From positions 1-64,000 of the forward strand of contig CALRPI020000014.1 in NCBI GenBank assembly GCA_943370025.1: a stretch of 64,000 nucleotides of DNA, given 5' to 3'. Position numbers and translations under genes: made by a program. The notes beneath the pieces were generated by a model. It ran no database searches. It was not told the DNA's origin and saw nothing but the letters and a program-made list of their open reading frames with translations. The stretch is from JAAUUE01 sp943370025 (lineage in GTDB: Bacteria > Cyanobacteriota > Cyanobacteriia > Cyanobacteriales > JAAUUE01). Positions 32,988 through 42,600 of this stretch are shown here, piece by piece (position 1 is the stretch's first letter; every line of letters begins with the position of its first letter).

Positions 32988-33902
32988 TTAGCTCCTTGCC
33001 ATTTCCTGTACTTGTGCCTCAGATAAACCCATGATCTGTGCCACTTGCTCGATCGCCATTCCTCCCTGCAACAATCGCACCACTGCCTGCTGTACTTGCC
33101 CGATCGCTTGATCAGCTCGTTGTTGAGCCAATTCCTTCTCTTGTCTCTCAATCTCAGCCAATTGTTGAACCAATTCTCTTTGCTCCCGTTCAACTTCAGC
33201 CCGTTGTCGTTCAACTTCAGCCCGCTGCCGTTCATCCTCCGCCAGAGCGGCTAATTCTATGGAACTAACAAATTTTCGTCCATCAGGATAATAGATTTCT
33301 AATTCTTGCCCCCCCAGACCGGCAAACCGAATACCTAATCGGGGGCTAACCCAGCCTTGCAAATCAGGAATCGGCTCTAGCTTTTGCCCTTGACGTAGCC
33401 AACCTTGGAGTTCGTAGGTTTCTGGATCGTAGATGTAATACTCTTCCACTCCATAGTTTTGATAAAACTCAAACTTAACTCCCATCTCCTTGACTCCTTT
33501 TCGGGTGATGTTGCTGGGAGAAAGGATTTCAAAAACCACTTGGGGAGGAGTTTGTGCCTCTTGCCATTGCCGATAGGAACCTCGTTTACCCTTGGGTCGC
33601 CCGAAAATCACCATCACGTCTGGAGCTTGGTATCTCAGGGTGAAATCTTCAGGGATCGGTTTACTTGCCTCTACGGGATACCAAAGTAGATCGGCGGCAA
33701 TGAAGACATCAGCCATTGCCGCAAATAATATTTCTAGATTTTCCTTGAGGATGACAATCCAGCGATATTGTTCGGTATTTTCCGCCATAGGTTTGCCATC
33801 ACTTTCTGGGTATAGATCGAGGTCTGTACGGGCGATCGCCTCCTCTTGATTGTCAATTTGATGATCAATATCGTGGGTTGTGTTGTGGAGTAAAGGAGCC
33901 AT
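32988..33902 (-). CDS. Uma2-family (DUF820) endonuclease-like protein with coiled-coil tail
   Basis: This 304-residue Uma2/PD-(D/E)XK-type protein of the kind abundant in cyanobacteria has the nuclease fold near residues 60-150: VFIAADLLWYPVEASKPIPE then VFEILSPSNITRKGVKEMGV. ATG 33902 with GAGGT at 7-nt spacing is preferred over a TTG at 33932. The C-terminal 90 residues form an unusual coiled coil of repeated QRAEVERQ and REQRELVQQLAEIERQEKEL, then a short helical tail (MAIEQVAQIMGLSEAQVQEM) that could be an oligomerisation or DNA-binding element. The function of the family is debated. Confidence 0.85.
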   Translation of the reverse strand: MAPLLHNTTHDIDHQIDNQEEAIARTDLDLYPESDGKPMAENTEQYRWIVILKENLEILFAAMADVFIAADLLWYPVEASKPIPEDFTLRYQAPDVMVIFGRPKGKRGSYRQWQEAQTPPQVVFEILSPSNITRKGVKEMGVKFEFYQNYGVEEYYIYDPETYELQGWLRQGQKLEPIPDLQGWVSPRLGIRFAGLGGQELEIYYPDGRKFVSSIELAALAEDERQRAEVERQRAEVEREQRELVQQLAEIERQEKELAQQRADQAIGQVQQAVVRLLQGGMAIEQVAQIMGLSEAQVQEMARS

Positions 33903-33935
33903 AAACTTTACCTCAAAGGAAAATGATTCCAAATC

Positions 33936-34697
33936 TTAGCCGAAGCGATAGCCAAATCCCCGGACTGTAATGATGTATTGGGGTTGGCTAGGGTCCAGTT
34001 CTAATTTTTCCCGCAGCCAACGGATATGCACATCTACGGTTTTGGTATCCCCCATGAAATCTGCTCCCCATACCTGTTCAATCAGTTGTTCCCGTGACCA
34101 GACCCGACGAGGATAGCTCATGAATAATTCTAGTAACTTAAATTCCTTAGGAGATAGATTTGCCTCTTCACCCCGGACAGTCACTCGGCATTCCTTAGGG
34201 GAAAGACTAACATCTTTAAATTCTAAAATTGGAAATTGCTCAATACTGACTAGGCGTTGGCGACGCAACAATGCATGACAACGAGCAACTAATTCTTGCA
34301 TACTAAAGGGTTTAGTCAGATAGTCATCAGCCCCTACTTCTAAGCCCAAGACGCGATCGCTCTCGGTGCCCCTAGCACTCAGCATCAAAATAGGCACTTG
34401 ATTACCTTGATAACGTAACAAACGACACAAATCCAGTCCATTGATCTGTGGCAGCATGATGTCGAGGATGATCAATTCAAAACTATTGTCTGTTAGAGGG
34501 ATCATTTGCCGTTGTTGGGCTTGAAGTAAAGCTAGGGCATGATCACCACTATTGGACGTTATAACTTCGTAGCCATCTTCTCGTAAAGCTAAAGCCACCA
34601 TCTCCCGAATTAGCTCCTCATCTTCCACCACTAGCACTCGGCTCTTCAGACTAACAGAGTCTGTATACGAGCCTTTGGGCATTTCTAGGCTAAGCAT
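33936..34697 (-). CDS. sphR: OmpR-family response regulator, SphR-like
   Basis: This 253-residue two-domain regulator has a receiver domain (VLVVEDEELIREMVALALRE, phospho-acceptor Asp in LIILDIMLPQ) and a winged-helix DNA-binding domain (LSPKEFKLLELFMSYPRRVW, VDVHIRWLREKL). Spacing and the SPKEFKLLELF/GDTKTVDVHIRWL motifs resemble cyanobacterial SphR/PhoB. The candidate partner is the SphS-like kinase at 36568, two genes away and on the opposite strand. It may regulate phosphate acquisition, but the assignment rests on resemblance. RpaA/RpaB and other OmpR types are the alternatives. Confidence 0.7.
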   Translation of the reverse strand: MLSLEMPKGSYTDSVSLKSRVLVVEDEELIREMVALALREDGYEVITSNSGDHALALLQAQQRQMIPLTDNSFELIILDIMLPQINGLDLCRLLRYQGNQVPILMLSARGTESDRVLGLEVGADDYLTKPFSMQELVARCHALLRRQRLVSIEQFPILEFKDVSLSPKECRVTVRGEEANLSPKEFKLLELFMSYPRRVWSREQLIEQVWGADFMGDTKTVDVHIRWLREKLELDPSQPQYIITVRGFGYRFG

Positions 34698-34773
34698 AAA
34701 AATAAAAAAGAATTTGTAGGGTTTCTATGCCAAAATCTACACTAAAAGAATCCTCTTAGGCAAACATTTTGGC

Positions 34774-35517
34774 ATGTTATTACATTTAAGCACTTGGACT
34801 GAAGTAGAAACCTATCTTTTGCAATCTAGAGGCATAATTATTCCCATTGGCTCCACAGAACAGCATGGCCCGACGGGATTGATTGGCACTGATGCCATCT
34901 GTGCTGAGGCGATCGCCAAAGGAGTCGGAGCTACCACCGGAGCATTGGTAGCTCCCACCATGAATGTGGGGATGGCTCTGCACCACACATCTTTCCCCGG
35001 AACGATTAGCTTCCGCCCTAGTACTCTCATTTTGGTCATCCGAGATTACCTAGCTTGTCTTGCTAAATCAGGATTCCAGAAGTTTTTCTTCCTCAATGGT
35101 CATGGGGGAAATATTGCTCCCTTGAAGGCAGCATTCTCAGAAACCTATGAATACCTAGCTGATTTGCAAATCCCCCAGTCCGAAAAAATTCAATGTCGAG
35201 TAGGTAATTGGTTTATGGGAGGGGGAGTTTATAAACTGGCAAAGGAACTCTACGGCGATCAAGAAGGCTCCCATGCGACTCCTAGCGAAGTTGCCCTAAC
35301 TCAATATGTCTACCCTGAAGCAATTAAACAGGGAGAATTAGGCACACCGGGAACTGGTTATGGTTTCTATGGGTCTGCGGATTTTCGCCGCCGCTTTCCC
35401 GATGGGCGGATGGGTTCTAACCCCAGTTTGGCAACCCCAGAACACGGTGAGCAATTTTATAACTTAGCGGTGAAGGAACTAGCCAATAGCTATCTAGAGT
35501 TTCTCGCCGCAGAATAG
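34774..35517 (+). CDS. Creatininase-family amidohydrolase
   Basis: This 247-residue protein of the creatinine amidohydrolase family has the metal-binding motifs IIPIGSTEQHGPTGLIGTDA, HHTSFPGTIS and FFLNGHGGNIAPLKAAF, and a late EGSHATPSEVAL Glu-His segment. Family members cleave cyclic amides or formamides; the natural substrate here is unknown, and cyanobacterial homologues are probably not true creatininases. It is divergent from the SphR-like gene, with a short 76-base gap, so the two may share regulatory DNA. Confidence 0.85.
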   Translation: MLLHLSTWTEVETYLLQSRGIIIPIGSTEQHGPTGLIGTDAICAEAIAKGVGATTGALVAPTMNVGMALHHTSFPGTISFRPSTLILVIRDYLACLAKSGFQKFFFLNGHGGNIAPLKAAFSETYEYLADLQIPQSEKIQCRVGNWFMGGGVYKLAKELYGDQEGSHATPSEVALTQYVYPEAIKQGELGTPGTGYGFYGSADFRRRFPDGRMGSNPSLATPEHGEQFYNLAVKELANSYLEFLAAE

Positions 35518-35528
35518 CAACCCTAAAT

Positions 35529-35635
35529 ACAGCACCTTGCGTTCAAATGAGACACACCACAAATATTGAAAGTCCTGTCAATGTTGGGTTTGAGAGTGGG
35601 CTTCGACTCCGCTCAGCCCACTCTCAAATTGCTGT
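35529..35635. repeat. Family A element with swapped core
   Basis: The 107-bp element keeps the arms (ACAGCACCTTGCGTTCAAAT, ATTGAAAGTCC) but its core is GTGGGCTTCGACTCCGCT/CAGCCCAC instead of the TGGCTGTAGCCA core of other copies. It shows that the core can be exchanged. Confidence 0.8.
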
Positions 35636-35639
35636 AGAT

Positions 35640-35728
35640 TGAGAATGGTTCCTCTCTCGGGGGAAGCATTCTCAATCGTCTAAAGTTCTCAATCCTCAAA
35701 AATCCACAAATGATTTAGGATCGCTATA
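35640..35728. repeat. Degenerate family C element
   Basis: Core GAATGGTTCCTCTC/GGGGGAAGCATTCTC region, then TCAAAAATCCACAAATGATT and TAGGATCGCTATA, which is the family C right arm. Confidence 0.5.
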
Positions 35729-35765
35729 TATTTTTTTTAATTATTAATTTTACTTAGCTATTTTC

Positions 35766-36524
35766 ATGCCAGACCAACTTAGTTTATTTGACCAGCCGAA
35801 TGATGCCACACCACCATCTCCAGAGGAGGCGATCGCTCCAGCGTTGCAGAGCAATATCGCTCCTCTTGCGGATCTGCCTGCTGTTGATCGGCCCTCCATT
35901 GACCTAGACCTGATCCCCACCTCTGGAAAAATTCCCATTCCCCCCGGCACTTATGAAAATTTGGCAGAACTGGCAGCCCATTGTCACCTTTGTCAGCGGT
36001 GTGAACTAGGGCAGAGTCGCACTAAGGTGGTTGTGAGTCGGGGGAATCCCCAAGCGAAGATTATGATTATTGGTGAAGCTCCGGGGCAAAATGAAGATGA
36101 ACAGGGGCTGCCTTTTGTGGGGCGATCGGGGCAGTTGCTAGAAAAAATTCTGGAGAGTGTCAACCTACATGTTGATCGCGATATTTATATCTGCAATATC
36201 AATAAATGCCGTCCTCCTGATAACCGAGTCCCTACGCCGGGGGAAATTGCTGCCTGCACACCCTACTTGATGGAGCAAATCCGCTTAGTAGATCCCCAAA
36301 TTATTTTGTTGACCGGAGCCACAGCAGTAAAAGGATTGACAGGAATTAAAGAGGGAATTACTAAAATTAGGGGGACTTGGATTCCTTGGCAGGGGCGCTT
36401 GTGTATGCCCATCTTTCACCCTGCTTACCTGCTACGGAATCCCAGCCGGGAGCAAGGTAGCCCGAAATGGTTGATGTGGCAGGATATGCAGGTTATCAAG
36501 GCTAAATACGATGAATTGACTTAG
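35766..36524 (+). CDS. Family 4 uracil-DNA glycosylase ([4Fe-4S] type)
   Basis: This 252-residue protein has the family 4 signatures MIIGEAPGQNEDEQG, LPFVGRSGQLLEKIL, NINKCRPPDNRVPTPGEIA and the catalytic C-terminal motif HPAYLLRNPSR. The cluster Cys include CHLCQRCELG (three Cys around residue 77), plus Cys in NKCRPP. It removes uracil from DNA, starting base excision repair. The N-terminal 65 residues are a Pro/Asp-rich extension not needed for catalysis and typical of cyanobacterial members. The next gene, the SphS-like kinase, starts 44 bases downstream. Confidence 0.92.
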   Translation: MPDQLSLFDQPNDATPPSPEEAIAPALQSNIAPLADLPAVDRPSIDLDLIPTSGKIPIPPGTYENLAELAAHCHLCQRCELGQSRTKVVVSRGNPQAKIMIIGEAPGQNEDEQGLPFVGRSGQLLEKILESVNLHVDRDIYICNINKCRPPDNRVPTPGEIAACTPYLMEQIRLVDPQIILLTGATAVKGLTGIKEGITKIRGTWIPWQGRLCMPIFHPAYLLRNPSREQGSPKWLMWQDMQVIKAKYDELT

Positions 36525-36567
36525 GATCGCTATAGTAATTGAATATTTAACAACTGAATCATAACTA

Positions 36568-37956
36568 ATGTGGCAATTTCTTCTGGGATTAGCGATCGCC
36601 TCAACATTTTTCCTCTGGCGGGAACAACAGCAGTCTAGACAAATAGCTCGATTAGTCTTGAATTTGCAAAATGCTGAGAGTGATGATGTACTGGCTTTAC
36701 CCTTGATATCTCGGCTGCGGCGATCAGTGCAACAGAGTTTGCAATATCAAGCAAGATTAGCGAGTTCCCTACAAATTAATGAGGATTTGCTCATGGTAGC
36801 CCCAGTGGGTTATTTACAAGTAGATGAGGAAGATCGGTTGATTTTTTGTAATCAGCAGGCACGGGAATTACTAAATACAGAACGGTGGCAGTCAGGGCAA
36901 CCGAGGCTGCTTTTGGAAGTTGTCCACTCCTACGAGCTAGATCAACTTATTGTCCAGACCCGCGATCGCCAGTCTCCAGAAGTCAAGGAATGGGTGTTTC
37001 ACCCCGTGTGTTTGGAAGGAGCACAAATGCAGGAAGTGAAACCCCTCCTAGTCTGTGCCTCTAGTCTGCCCCTCCCAGAGGGGCAGGTTGGTGTATTTAT
37101 CCAAAATCAACAGACTCTGCGAGAACTTCGCCAGTCCCGCAATCAATGGTTTAGTGACCTAGCCCACGAACTCCGCACTCCCCTAACCTCCATTAACTTA
37201 GTAGCAGAATTCCTCCAAGGTCGGATTCCTGAAGCTGAACAACATTGGCTCAAACAAATGTCTCAGCAAACGAAACGGCTGATAGAACTTGTCCAAAACT
37301 GGTTGGAACTTAGCCAATTAGAAAAAGACCCTTTTCAAACTCTCCAATTGCAATCGGTAAACTTAGGGAGACTTGCCGAAGATATTTGGCAAAGTATCAC
37401 TCCTTTAGGTCAAACAAAAAGCATTAGTCTTCGGGTAAACATTCCCCAAATAGTTCATCTAAAAGCTGATCCTAGTCGCCTAGAACAAGTATTTCTCAAT
37501 CTGTTTCACAACAGTATTAAACATAGTCCTCCGAACTCAGAAATTTATCTAGAGATCAAAACTAATTTAGTTCCTACTAAAGTTGAGATATCTGTAACCG
37601 AGGAGAATCTAGAATCTGCACCAGCAAAAATTGGAAATATTCTAGAATCAGCCAGAAAATTGCTAGATGCTAGTTATCCAGATCAAGCAGAAATTACTGA
37701 ATATGTAGAGATTAATATTATTGATTCTGGTCAAGGTTTTAGTGAAGTAGATCTACCATTTATTTTTGAGCGATTTTATCGGGGAGATAGTTCTCGATTG
37801 CGTCAATCTACGATCGACCAACCGGGGGGAAGTGGCTTGGGTTTGGCAATTGTCCAGCAAATTATCTTGGCGCACCATGGCTCGATCGCTGCCCGGAATC
37901 ATCCCAAAACTGGAGGAGCATGGCTGCAAATTACCTTGCCCAAAATTACAAAGTAG
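36568..37956 (+). CDS. sphS: SphS-like sensor histidine kinase
   Basis: This 462-residue kinase has an N-terminal hydrophobic segment (WQFLLGLAIASTFFLWR) without a large extracytoplasmic loop, a PAS-like region (LLMVAPVGYLQVDEEDRLIF), the H-box with phosphorylated His in FSDLAHELRTPLTSINL, and ATPase boxes N (VFLNLFHNSIKHS), G1 (IIDSGQGF), F (FIFERFYRGD) and G2 (GSGLGLAIV). The single N-terminal helix plus PAS layout is that of SphS, the cyanobacterial phosphate sensor. It lies 44 bases after the glycosylase gene. The cognate regulator is probably the SphR-like protein at 33936, though adjacency is not direct. Confidence 0.78.
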   Translation: MWQFLLGLAIASTFFLWREQQQSRQIARLVLNLQNAESDDVLALPLISRLRRSVQQSLQYQARLASSLQINEDLLMVAPVGYLQVDEEDRLIFCNQQARELLNTERWQSGQPRLLLEVVHSYELDQLIVQTRDRQSPEVKEWVFHPVCLEGAQMQEVKPLLVCASSLPLPEGQVGVFIQNQQTLRELRQSRNQWFSDLAHELRTPLTSINLVAEFLQGRIPEAEQHWLKQMSQQTKRLIELVQNWLELSQLEKDPFQTLQLQSVNLGRLAEDIWQSITPLGQTKSISLRVNIPQIVHLKADPSRLEQVFLNLFHNSIKHSPPNSEIYLEIKTNLVPTKVEISVTEENLESAPAKIGNILESARKLLDASYPDQAEITEYVEINIIDSGQGFSEVDLPFIFERFYRGDSSRLRQSTIDQPGGSGLGLAIVQQIILAHHGSIAARNHPKTGGAWLQITLPKITK

Positions 37957-37977
37957 AACTTTTGAATAGACTTTGCA

Positions 37978-38062
37978 TAAGAGGTCATTTATAAAGTGGC
38001 TAGAAGGTACGATTTTCCGCCCCCGGCGGGGGCGGTAAATCGTACTTTATAAATAGCCTCTA
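37978..38062. repeat. Family D element
   Basis: This 85-bp copy runs TAAGAGGTCATTTATAAAGT, GGCTAGAAGGT, core ACGATTTTCCGCCCCCGG/GGGCGGTAAATCGT, and ACTTTATAAATAGCCTCTA. Confidence 0.85.
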
Positions 38063-38080
38063 AACTTTGATTTTCAAATT

Positions 38081-38281
38081 ACAGCACTTTGTGTTCAATA
38101 GGACTTACGCACTGCCAACAAATTATTGAGAGTTTTAGGCGTTGTTGCGGGAGCGAAGCTCCCGCAACAACGCCTAAATGCGTAAGTCCTGTTCAAATGA
38201 GACACGCCATAAATATTGAAAGTCCTATCAATTTCGGGTTTGAGAGTGGGTGGCTGTAGCCACCCACTCTCAAACTGCTGT
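38081..38281. repeat. Family A element split by a nested family B copy
   Basis: This is a 201-bp composite: family A begins ACAGCACTTTGTGTTCAA, is interrupted at 38100-38190 by a 91-bp family B copy, and resumes GTTCAAATGAGACACGCCAT to GCTGT. GTTCAA is duplicated on both sides, a target-site duplication. Confidence 0.9.
38100..38190. repeat. Family B element inserted inside family A
   Basis: This 91-bp copy has AGGACTTACGCACTGCCAAC and GCGTAAGTCCT ends and core TTAGGCGTTGTTGCGGGAGC/GCTCCCGCAACAACGCCTAA. Flanking GTTCAA repeats mark insertion. Confidence 0.9.
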
Positions 38282-38362
38282 AAATTTGACCCAGCAAATC
38301 CTAAAGCCTATCTATAAAGTTTGCAGATCAAGAAAATATAAAAGCTCTAGAAACATGGAGAG

Positions 38363-38431
38363 ATGGTGCAGAGAAAAAGTCTAGTTATTGCAACTTTGGC
38401 AGCGGGGGCGATCGCTAGTCTAGACAATTAA
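38363..38431 (+). pseudogene. Possible truncated signal-peptide gene start
   Basis: A 22-residue frame (MVQRKSLVIATLAAGAIASL...) looks like a signal peptide cut short. The frame ends in TAA inside the 3' end of the opposite-strand vapC. It could be a remnant of a lost exported protein gene, but is too short to prove. Confidence 0.3.
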
Positions 38432-38804
38432 ACCATTTTTCTCCCCTCAGTTTGCTATCAAAACTTATCGTTCTTGTACAACCTGCTTGGTGAGAAATTG
38501 CTCCAATTAAATAATCAGAAAAGTCGGCTCTACCTTGTTTATAACGTTGTAGAGCTTGATCAACAGTGGAACGGCTTTCAAATTCAAAGGTTGCACTATG
38601 TAACATTGCCTCTAGAGTTTCGATAATGTCATCTTTCCCAAATCTATAGTTTCCTCCTCTGAGAACCCAAACTAATTCGCAAAGAACAATATTTGCGATA
38701 AAACAGGGCTGGTTTTGTTGGATGAGTGTAACTACTTGTTGCCACTGTTGTTCATCGTCTTGAGTAAGATAGCGAACAAGGATATTAGTATCAAGTCCAA
38801 TCAT
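38415..38804 (-). CDS. vapC: VapC-family PIN-domain ribonuclease toxin
   Basis: This 129-residue (from ATG 38804) PIN toxin begins MIGLDTNILVRYLTQDDEQQ with the first acidic pair Asp, then LCELVWVLRGG and the third conserved Asp in ADFSDYLIGA and FDSKL near the end. These four acidic positions form the Mg-dependent RNase site. A TTG- or ATG-extended start (38840) is in frame but the conserved Asp-containing start argues for 38804. It overlaps the antitoxin gene by 14 bases on the same strand. Confidence 0.9.
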   Translation of the reverse strand: MIGLDTNILVRYLTQDDEQQWQQVVTLIQQNQPCFIANIVLCELVWVLRGGNYRFGKDDIIETLEAMLHSATFEFESRSTVDQALQRYKQGRADFSDYLIGAISHQAGCTRTISFDSKLRGEKWFNCLD

Positions 38805-39036
38805 TGGCTCCCTCAGATATAGCAAGTTCCATTTCTTCAAGGGTAGTTTTCTTCATCCCTGGGCGGTGGAGGATTCCTGATAGTTCTTCAACAGGAACAT
38901 GCAGAGGAAAGATTTTAACTTGACCGTCTTCATCAATAACAAAGCTAATTTTGCTGCCGCTAACTAGTTTGAGATAATTACGGATTTCTTGAGGGAGGGT
39001 AATTTGTCCGGTGTTGGTGACAGTGGCACTAAGCAT
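38791..39036 (-). CDS. vapB: AbrB/MazE-type VapB antitoxin
   Basis: This 81-residue protein begins with an AbrB/SpoVT swapped-hairpin DNA-binding domain (SATVTNTGQITLPQEIRNYL, VSGSKISFVIDEDGQVKIFP), followed by a C-terminal toxin-binding tail (PVEELSGILHRPGMKKTTLE). It precedes vapC and overlaps it by 14 bases, the usual organisation of type II systems, and should autoregulate the operon. Confidence 0.88.
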   Translation of the reverse strand: MLSATVTNTGQITLPQEIRNYLKLVSGSKISFVIDEDGQVKIFPLHVPVEELSGILHRPGMKKTTLEEMELAISEGANDWT

Positions 39037-39172
39037 GGGGAAATCTTTTAGGTAGGGTTTTGTTGATATTTTAGCTAGAATTGCCTTGATGTTACTGATA
39101 GTGCTGTACTGACTTTTGATATCTTCTGGTTAGTTAGCAAGTTAAAATTATGGAAACTATTGGGGGTAAGTT

Positions 39173-39601
39173 ATGGATCCTATTTCTTTGGTTATAGCGG
39201 CTTTGGCGGCAGGGGCGATCGCAGCTACGAAGGAAACGGCGGGGACTGCGGTTAAGGATGCCTATCAGGGGTTGAAAGGGTTGATTAAAAAGAGGTTTGT
39301 CGATCGAGGGAAGGCGGATGATGGCAGTATTGTGGATCAGCACGAGAGAAAGCTGGATTCCAAGGCATTTAAGGAGTTGCTGAAGGAGGAGTTGGCTAAT
39401 CTAGGGATCGATCGAGATGAGGAAATTATTAAGGCGGCGCAGGAGTTGCTGAAGCAGGAGAACCCGGAAGAGTCGGCGGCGGGGAAGTATACCACTCAGA
39501 TCGGGAGGGATTTCAAGGGTATCCAAGGGGATATTGGTGGTGATTTCAAGGGTGTCCAAGGGGATATTAGTGGCGGCACGGTTAACCAGAATATTGGTTG
39601 A
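39173..39601 (+). CDS. Candidate Bell-type effector with Gly-rich amyloid-like motif
   Basis: This 142-residue protein has three visible parts. Residues 4-22 (ISLVIAALAAGAIAATKET) form a hydrophobic, Ala-rich N-terminal helix like that of bacterial Bell domains, the counterpart of fungal HELL pore formers (recalled). Residues 23-105 are a helical, charged body (KDAYQGLKGLIKKRF). Residues 110-142 hold two tandem copies of a Gly-rich motif: RDFKGIQGDIG and GDFKGVQGDISGGTVNQNIG. The same motif opens the downstream STAND protein at 39645. I infer that amyloid-like templating lets the STAND protein trigger this membrane-active effector. The function is unproven. Confidence 0.6.
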   Translation: MDPISLVIAALAAGAIAATKETAGTAVKDAYQGLKGLIKKRFVDRGKADDGSIVDQHERKLDSKAFKELLKEELANLGIDRDEEIIKAAQELLKQENPEESAAGKYTTQIGRDFKGIQGDIGGDFKGVQGDISGGTVNQNIG

Positions 39602-39644
39602 TTGGTAAGATCATTTTTAATGCGTGTAAAAACCCCTTAACGGT

Positions 39645-42600
39645 ATGAGCGATCGCGATTCAAGTTATTACGCTGAGATTGGTGGTGATTTCAAGGGTAT
39701 CTTAGGGAATATCAGTGGTGGAACTGTTACTCAATACATCATTACGCAAAATTCTGCGGCGGAAATTAGGAGTCGGAGCTTAATTCCGGGTTCTCCTTAT
39801 AAAGGTTTGGTAAACTTTGAGGCGAGTGATAGGGATAAATTCTTTGGGCGCGATCGCTGGATTGATGAGCTAGCAGATTATTTGAGCAAGGAGAATGTTC
39901 TCTTGCTTTTGGGGGCATCGGGCAGTGGGAAATCATCTTTGGTGCAAGCGGGGATAATTCCTAAATTGAAAGATCGCTGGGGTTCTAATCAACTAGTTAG
40001 TTTTATTTTTGAACCTGATGTTAATCCCTTTGAATCTTTTTATGGTTCTCTGCTGGTTAATAACTATGGACAATCAGCGGCGAAACTTGCCCAATCTGTT
40101 AAGGAAGATACCCTAATTCAAGTGGTTAAATCTCTGAAGCAGGATGCTCGCTGGATTATTTTTATCGATCAATTTGAGGAATTGTTTACTAGGACACCGA
40201 AGAAAGAACGAGATGTTTTTATCAAAAGTCTTCTGCAACTAATCAGAAAATCGGATGCTTCTGTAAAAATTATCTTGGCTATGCGGGCTGATTTCATCGA
40301 TAGGTTAAGTCCTTATCCAGATTTCGTGAAAACAATTTATAAACCCCATAATCATCTATTGACTGAGATGGATGATATTGAGCTGAGACTGGCGATCGCT
40401 GAACCTGCGGCGAGAAATGGGGTTATTTTTGAGCAGGGTTTTGAGCAGGTATTAATTGATCAAATTATTGCTGATTTTCGGCGGCAGGCGGGTTCTTTGC
40501 CACTTTTGCAATATACCTTGAATGAATTGTGGCAGAAAGAAAAGGAGAAAGGAAATCTTCAAGATAGGGTTTTAAGTATCAAAACTTATCAAGATTTGGG
40601 TGGGGTGACGGGGGCGCTTCAGAAACAGGCTAAAGAAATTTACGATCAATTCAATAAACAGCAACAAAAGGCAGTAGAGCAGATTTTTATTGGGTTAATT
40701 GATTTGGAGGGGAAGGAACCTGTTAGTAGGAGGGCGGATAAAGCAATTTTTGAGAAGGATGAAGTACAAAGTTATGTTCTCTCTAAATTGATTGATAAGC
40801 GGCTTTTGGTAAGTAAGTTGTTAAGGGAGGGGGATGTCAAAAGGGCGACGGTGGAGGTTGCCCATGAGGAGTTGCTGCGTTCTTGGGAAGTTATCCAGAA
40901 TTTGATTCGAGAGAATGAGGAGATAATTATTCTGGGAAATCGCTTAGCTGCTGATGCGAAACAGTGGGATGAGTTACGCAGGAAAGATTCACGGAAAGCC
41001 CCTAGTGAGCTATGGAATGGCTCGAAGTTGGCGCGAGTTGTGGAGCTTAGGGCAAAAGAATCTCTGCCTAATTTGGAGGTTGTAGCAATTGAGTTTATTC
41101 AGGCTAGTGAGGCTCAAGCGGAGCGGCAAAGGAATAAACAACTTAGAACGGCATGGGGAATTGCAGTGGGTTCCTTGGTGGCGGTGGTGATTAGCGGTGG
41201 GTTGGGGTTGATGGCGTGGAGTCAGAAAAACCAAGCGGATATCAATCTAGCTGAATCTCAACTCAATCAAGCTGAATCTATGGGACGCTATTCTTTATCT
41301 TTGTTTAATGAAGGAAAGGAGTTGGAGGCTTTTAGGGAAGCAATTAAGGCGGGAAAAATCCTTCAGAGCCAACACGCAATTAACACAGAAGTGTTGACTG
41401 CTTTGCAGATACTTCTTTCTCAAGGAAGATTACGCAAAAGCTTGGAAGGGCATAATAAAAGTATCAATAGTGTGAGCTTTAGCCCAGATGGCAAAACCTT
41501 GGCAACTGGTAGTTATGACAAGACCATTAAACTGTGGAATCTTGAGACAGGAAAGATAATCCACACCCTCATCGGTCATAGTGATAGTGTCAATAGTGTA
41601 AGTTTTAGTCCCGATAGCAAAATCTTAGCAACGGGCAGTGCTGACAAAACCATTAAACTGTGGGATGTAGAGACAGGAAAGGAAATCCGCACACTCATCG
41701 GGGATAATTCCTCTATCAATAGTGTAAGTTTTAGTCCAGATGGCAAAACCTTAGCAACTGGCAGTGGAGACAAAACCATTAAACTGTGGAATGTAGAGAC
41801 AGGAAAGGAAATCCACACCCTCATCGGGGATAATTCCTCTATTAGTAATGTAAGTTTTAGCCCCAATGGTAAGACTCTAGCAAGCAGTGGTAGAGACAAA
41901 ACAATCAAGCTGTGGAATGTAGAGACAGGAAGGATAATTTACTTCCTTACCGGTCATAATAATAGTGTCAATAGTGTAAGTTTCAGTCCCGATGGCAAGA
42001 CCTTAGCAACGGGCAGTGCTGATAAAACCATTAAACTGTGGAATGTAGAGACAGGAAAGGAAATCCGAACTCTTACTGGACATAATGATTATGTTAGTAG
42101 TGTAAGTTTTAGCCCCAATGGCAAGACCTTAGCAACTGGCAGTAGAGACAAGACTATCAAACTGTGGAATGTAGAGACAGGAAAGGAAATCCGAACTCTT
42201 ACTGGACATAATGATTTTGTCAGTAGTGTAAGTTTTAGCCCAGATGGTAAGACCTTGGTAACGGGTAGTTTTGATAACACTCTCAAATTGTGGGATTTAG
42301 AGATAGGCAAGGAAAACCGCACCCTCGCTGGACATAATATTAGTGTCAATAGTGTAAGTTTTAGCCCAGATGGTAAGACCTTGGTAACGGGTAGTTTTGA
42401 TAACACTCTCAAATTGTGGGATTTAGAGATAGGAAAGGAAATCTTTACCCTCACCGGACATAATAATTTTGTCTATAGTGTGAGTTTTAGCCCCGATGGC
42501 AAGACCTTAGCAACTGGCAGTGCTGACAAAACCATCAAACTGTGGAATGTAGAGACAGGAAAGGAAATCCGAACTCTTGCTGGACATAATATTAGTGTCA

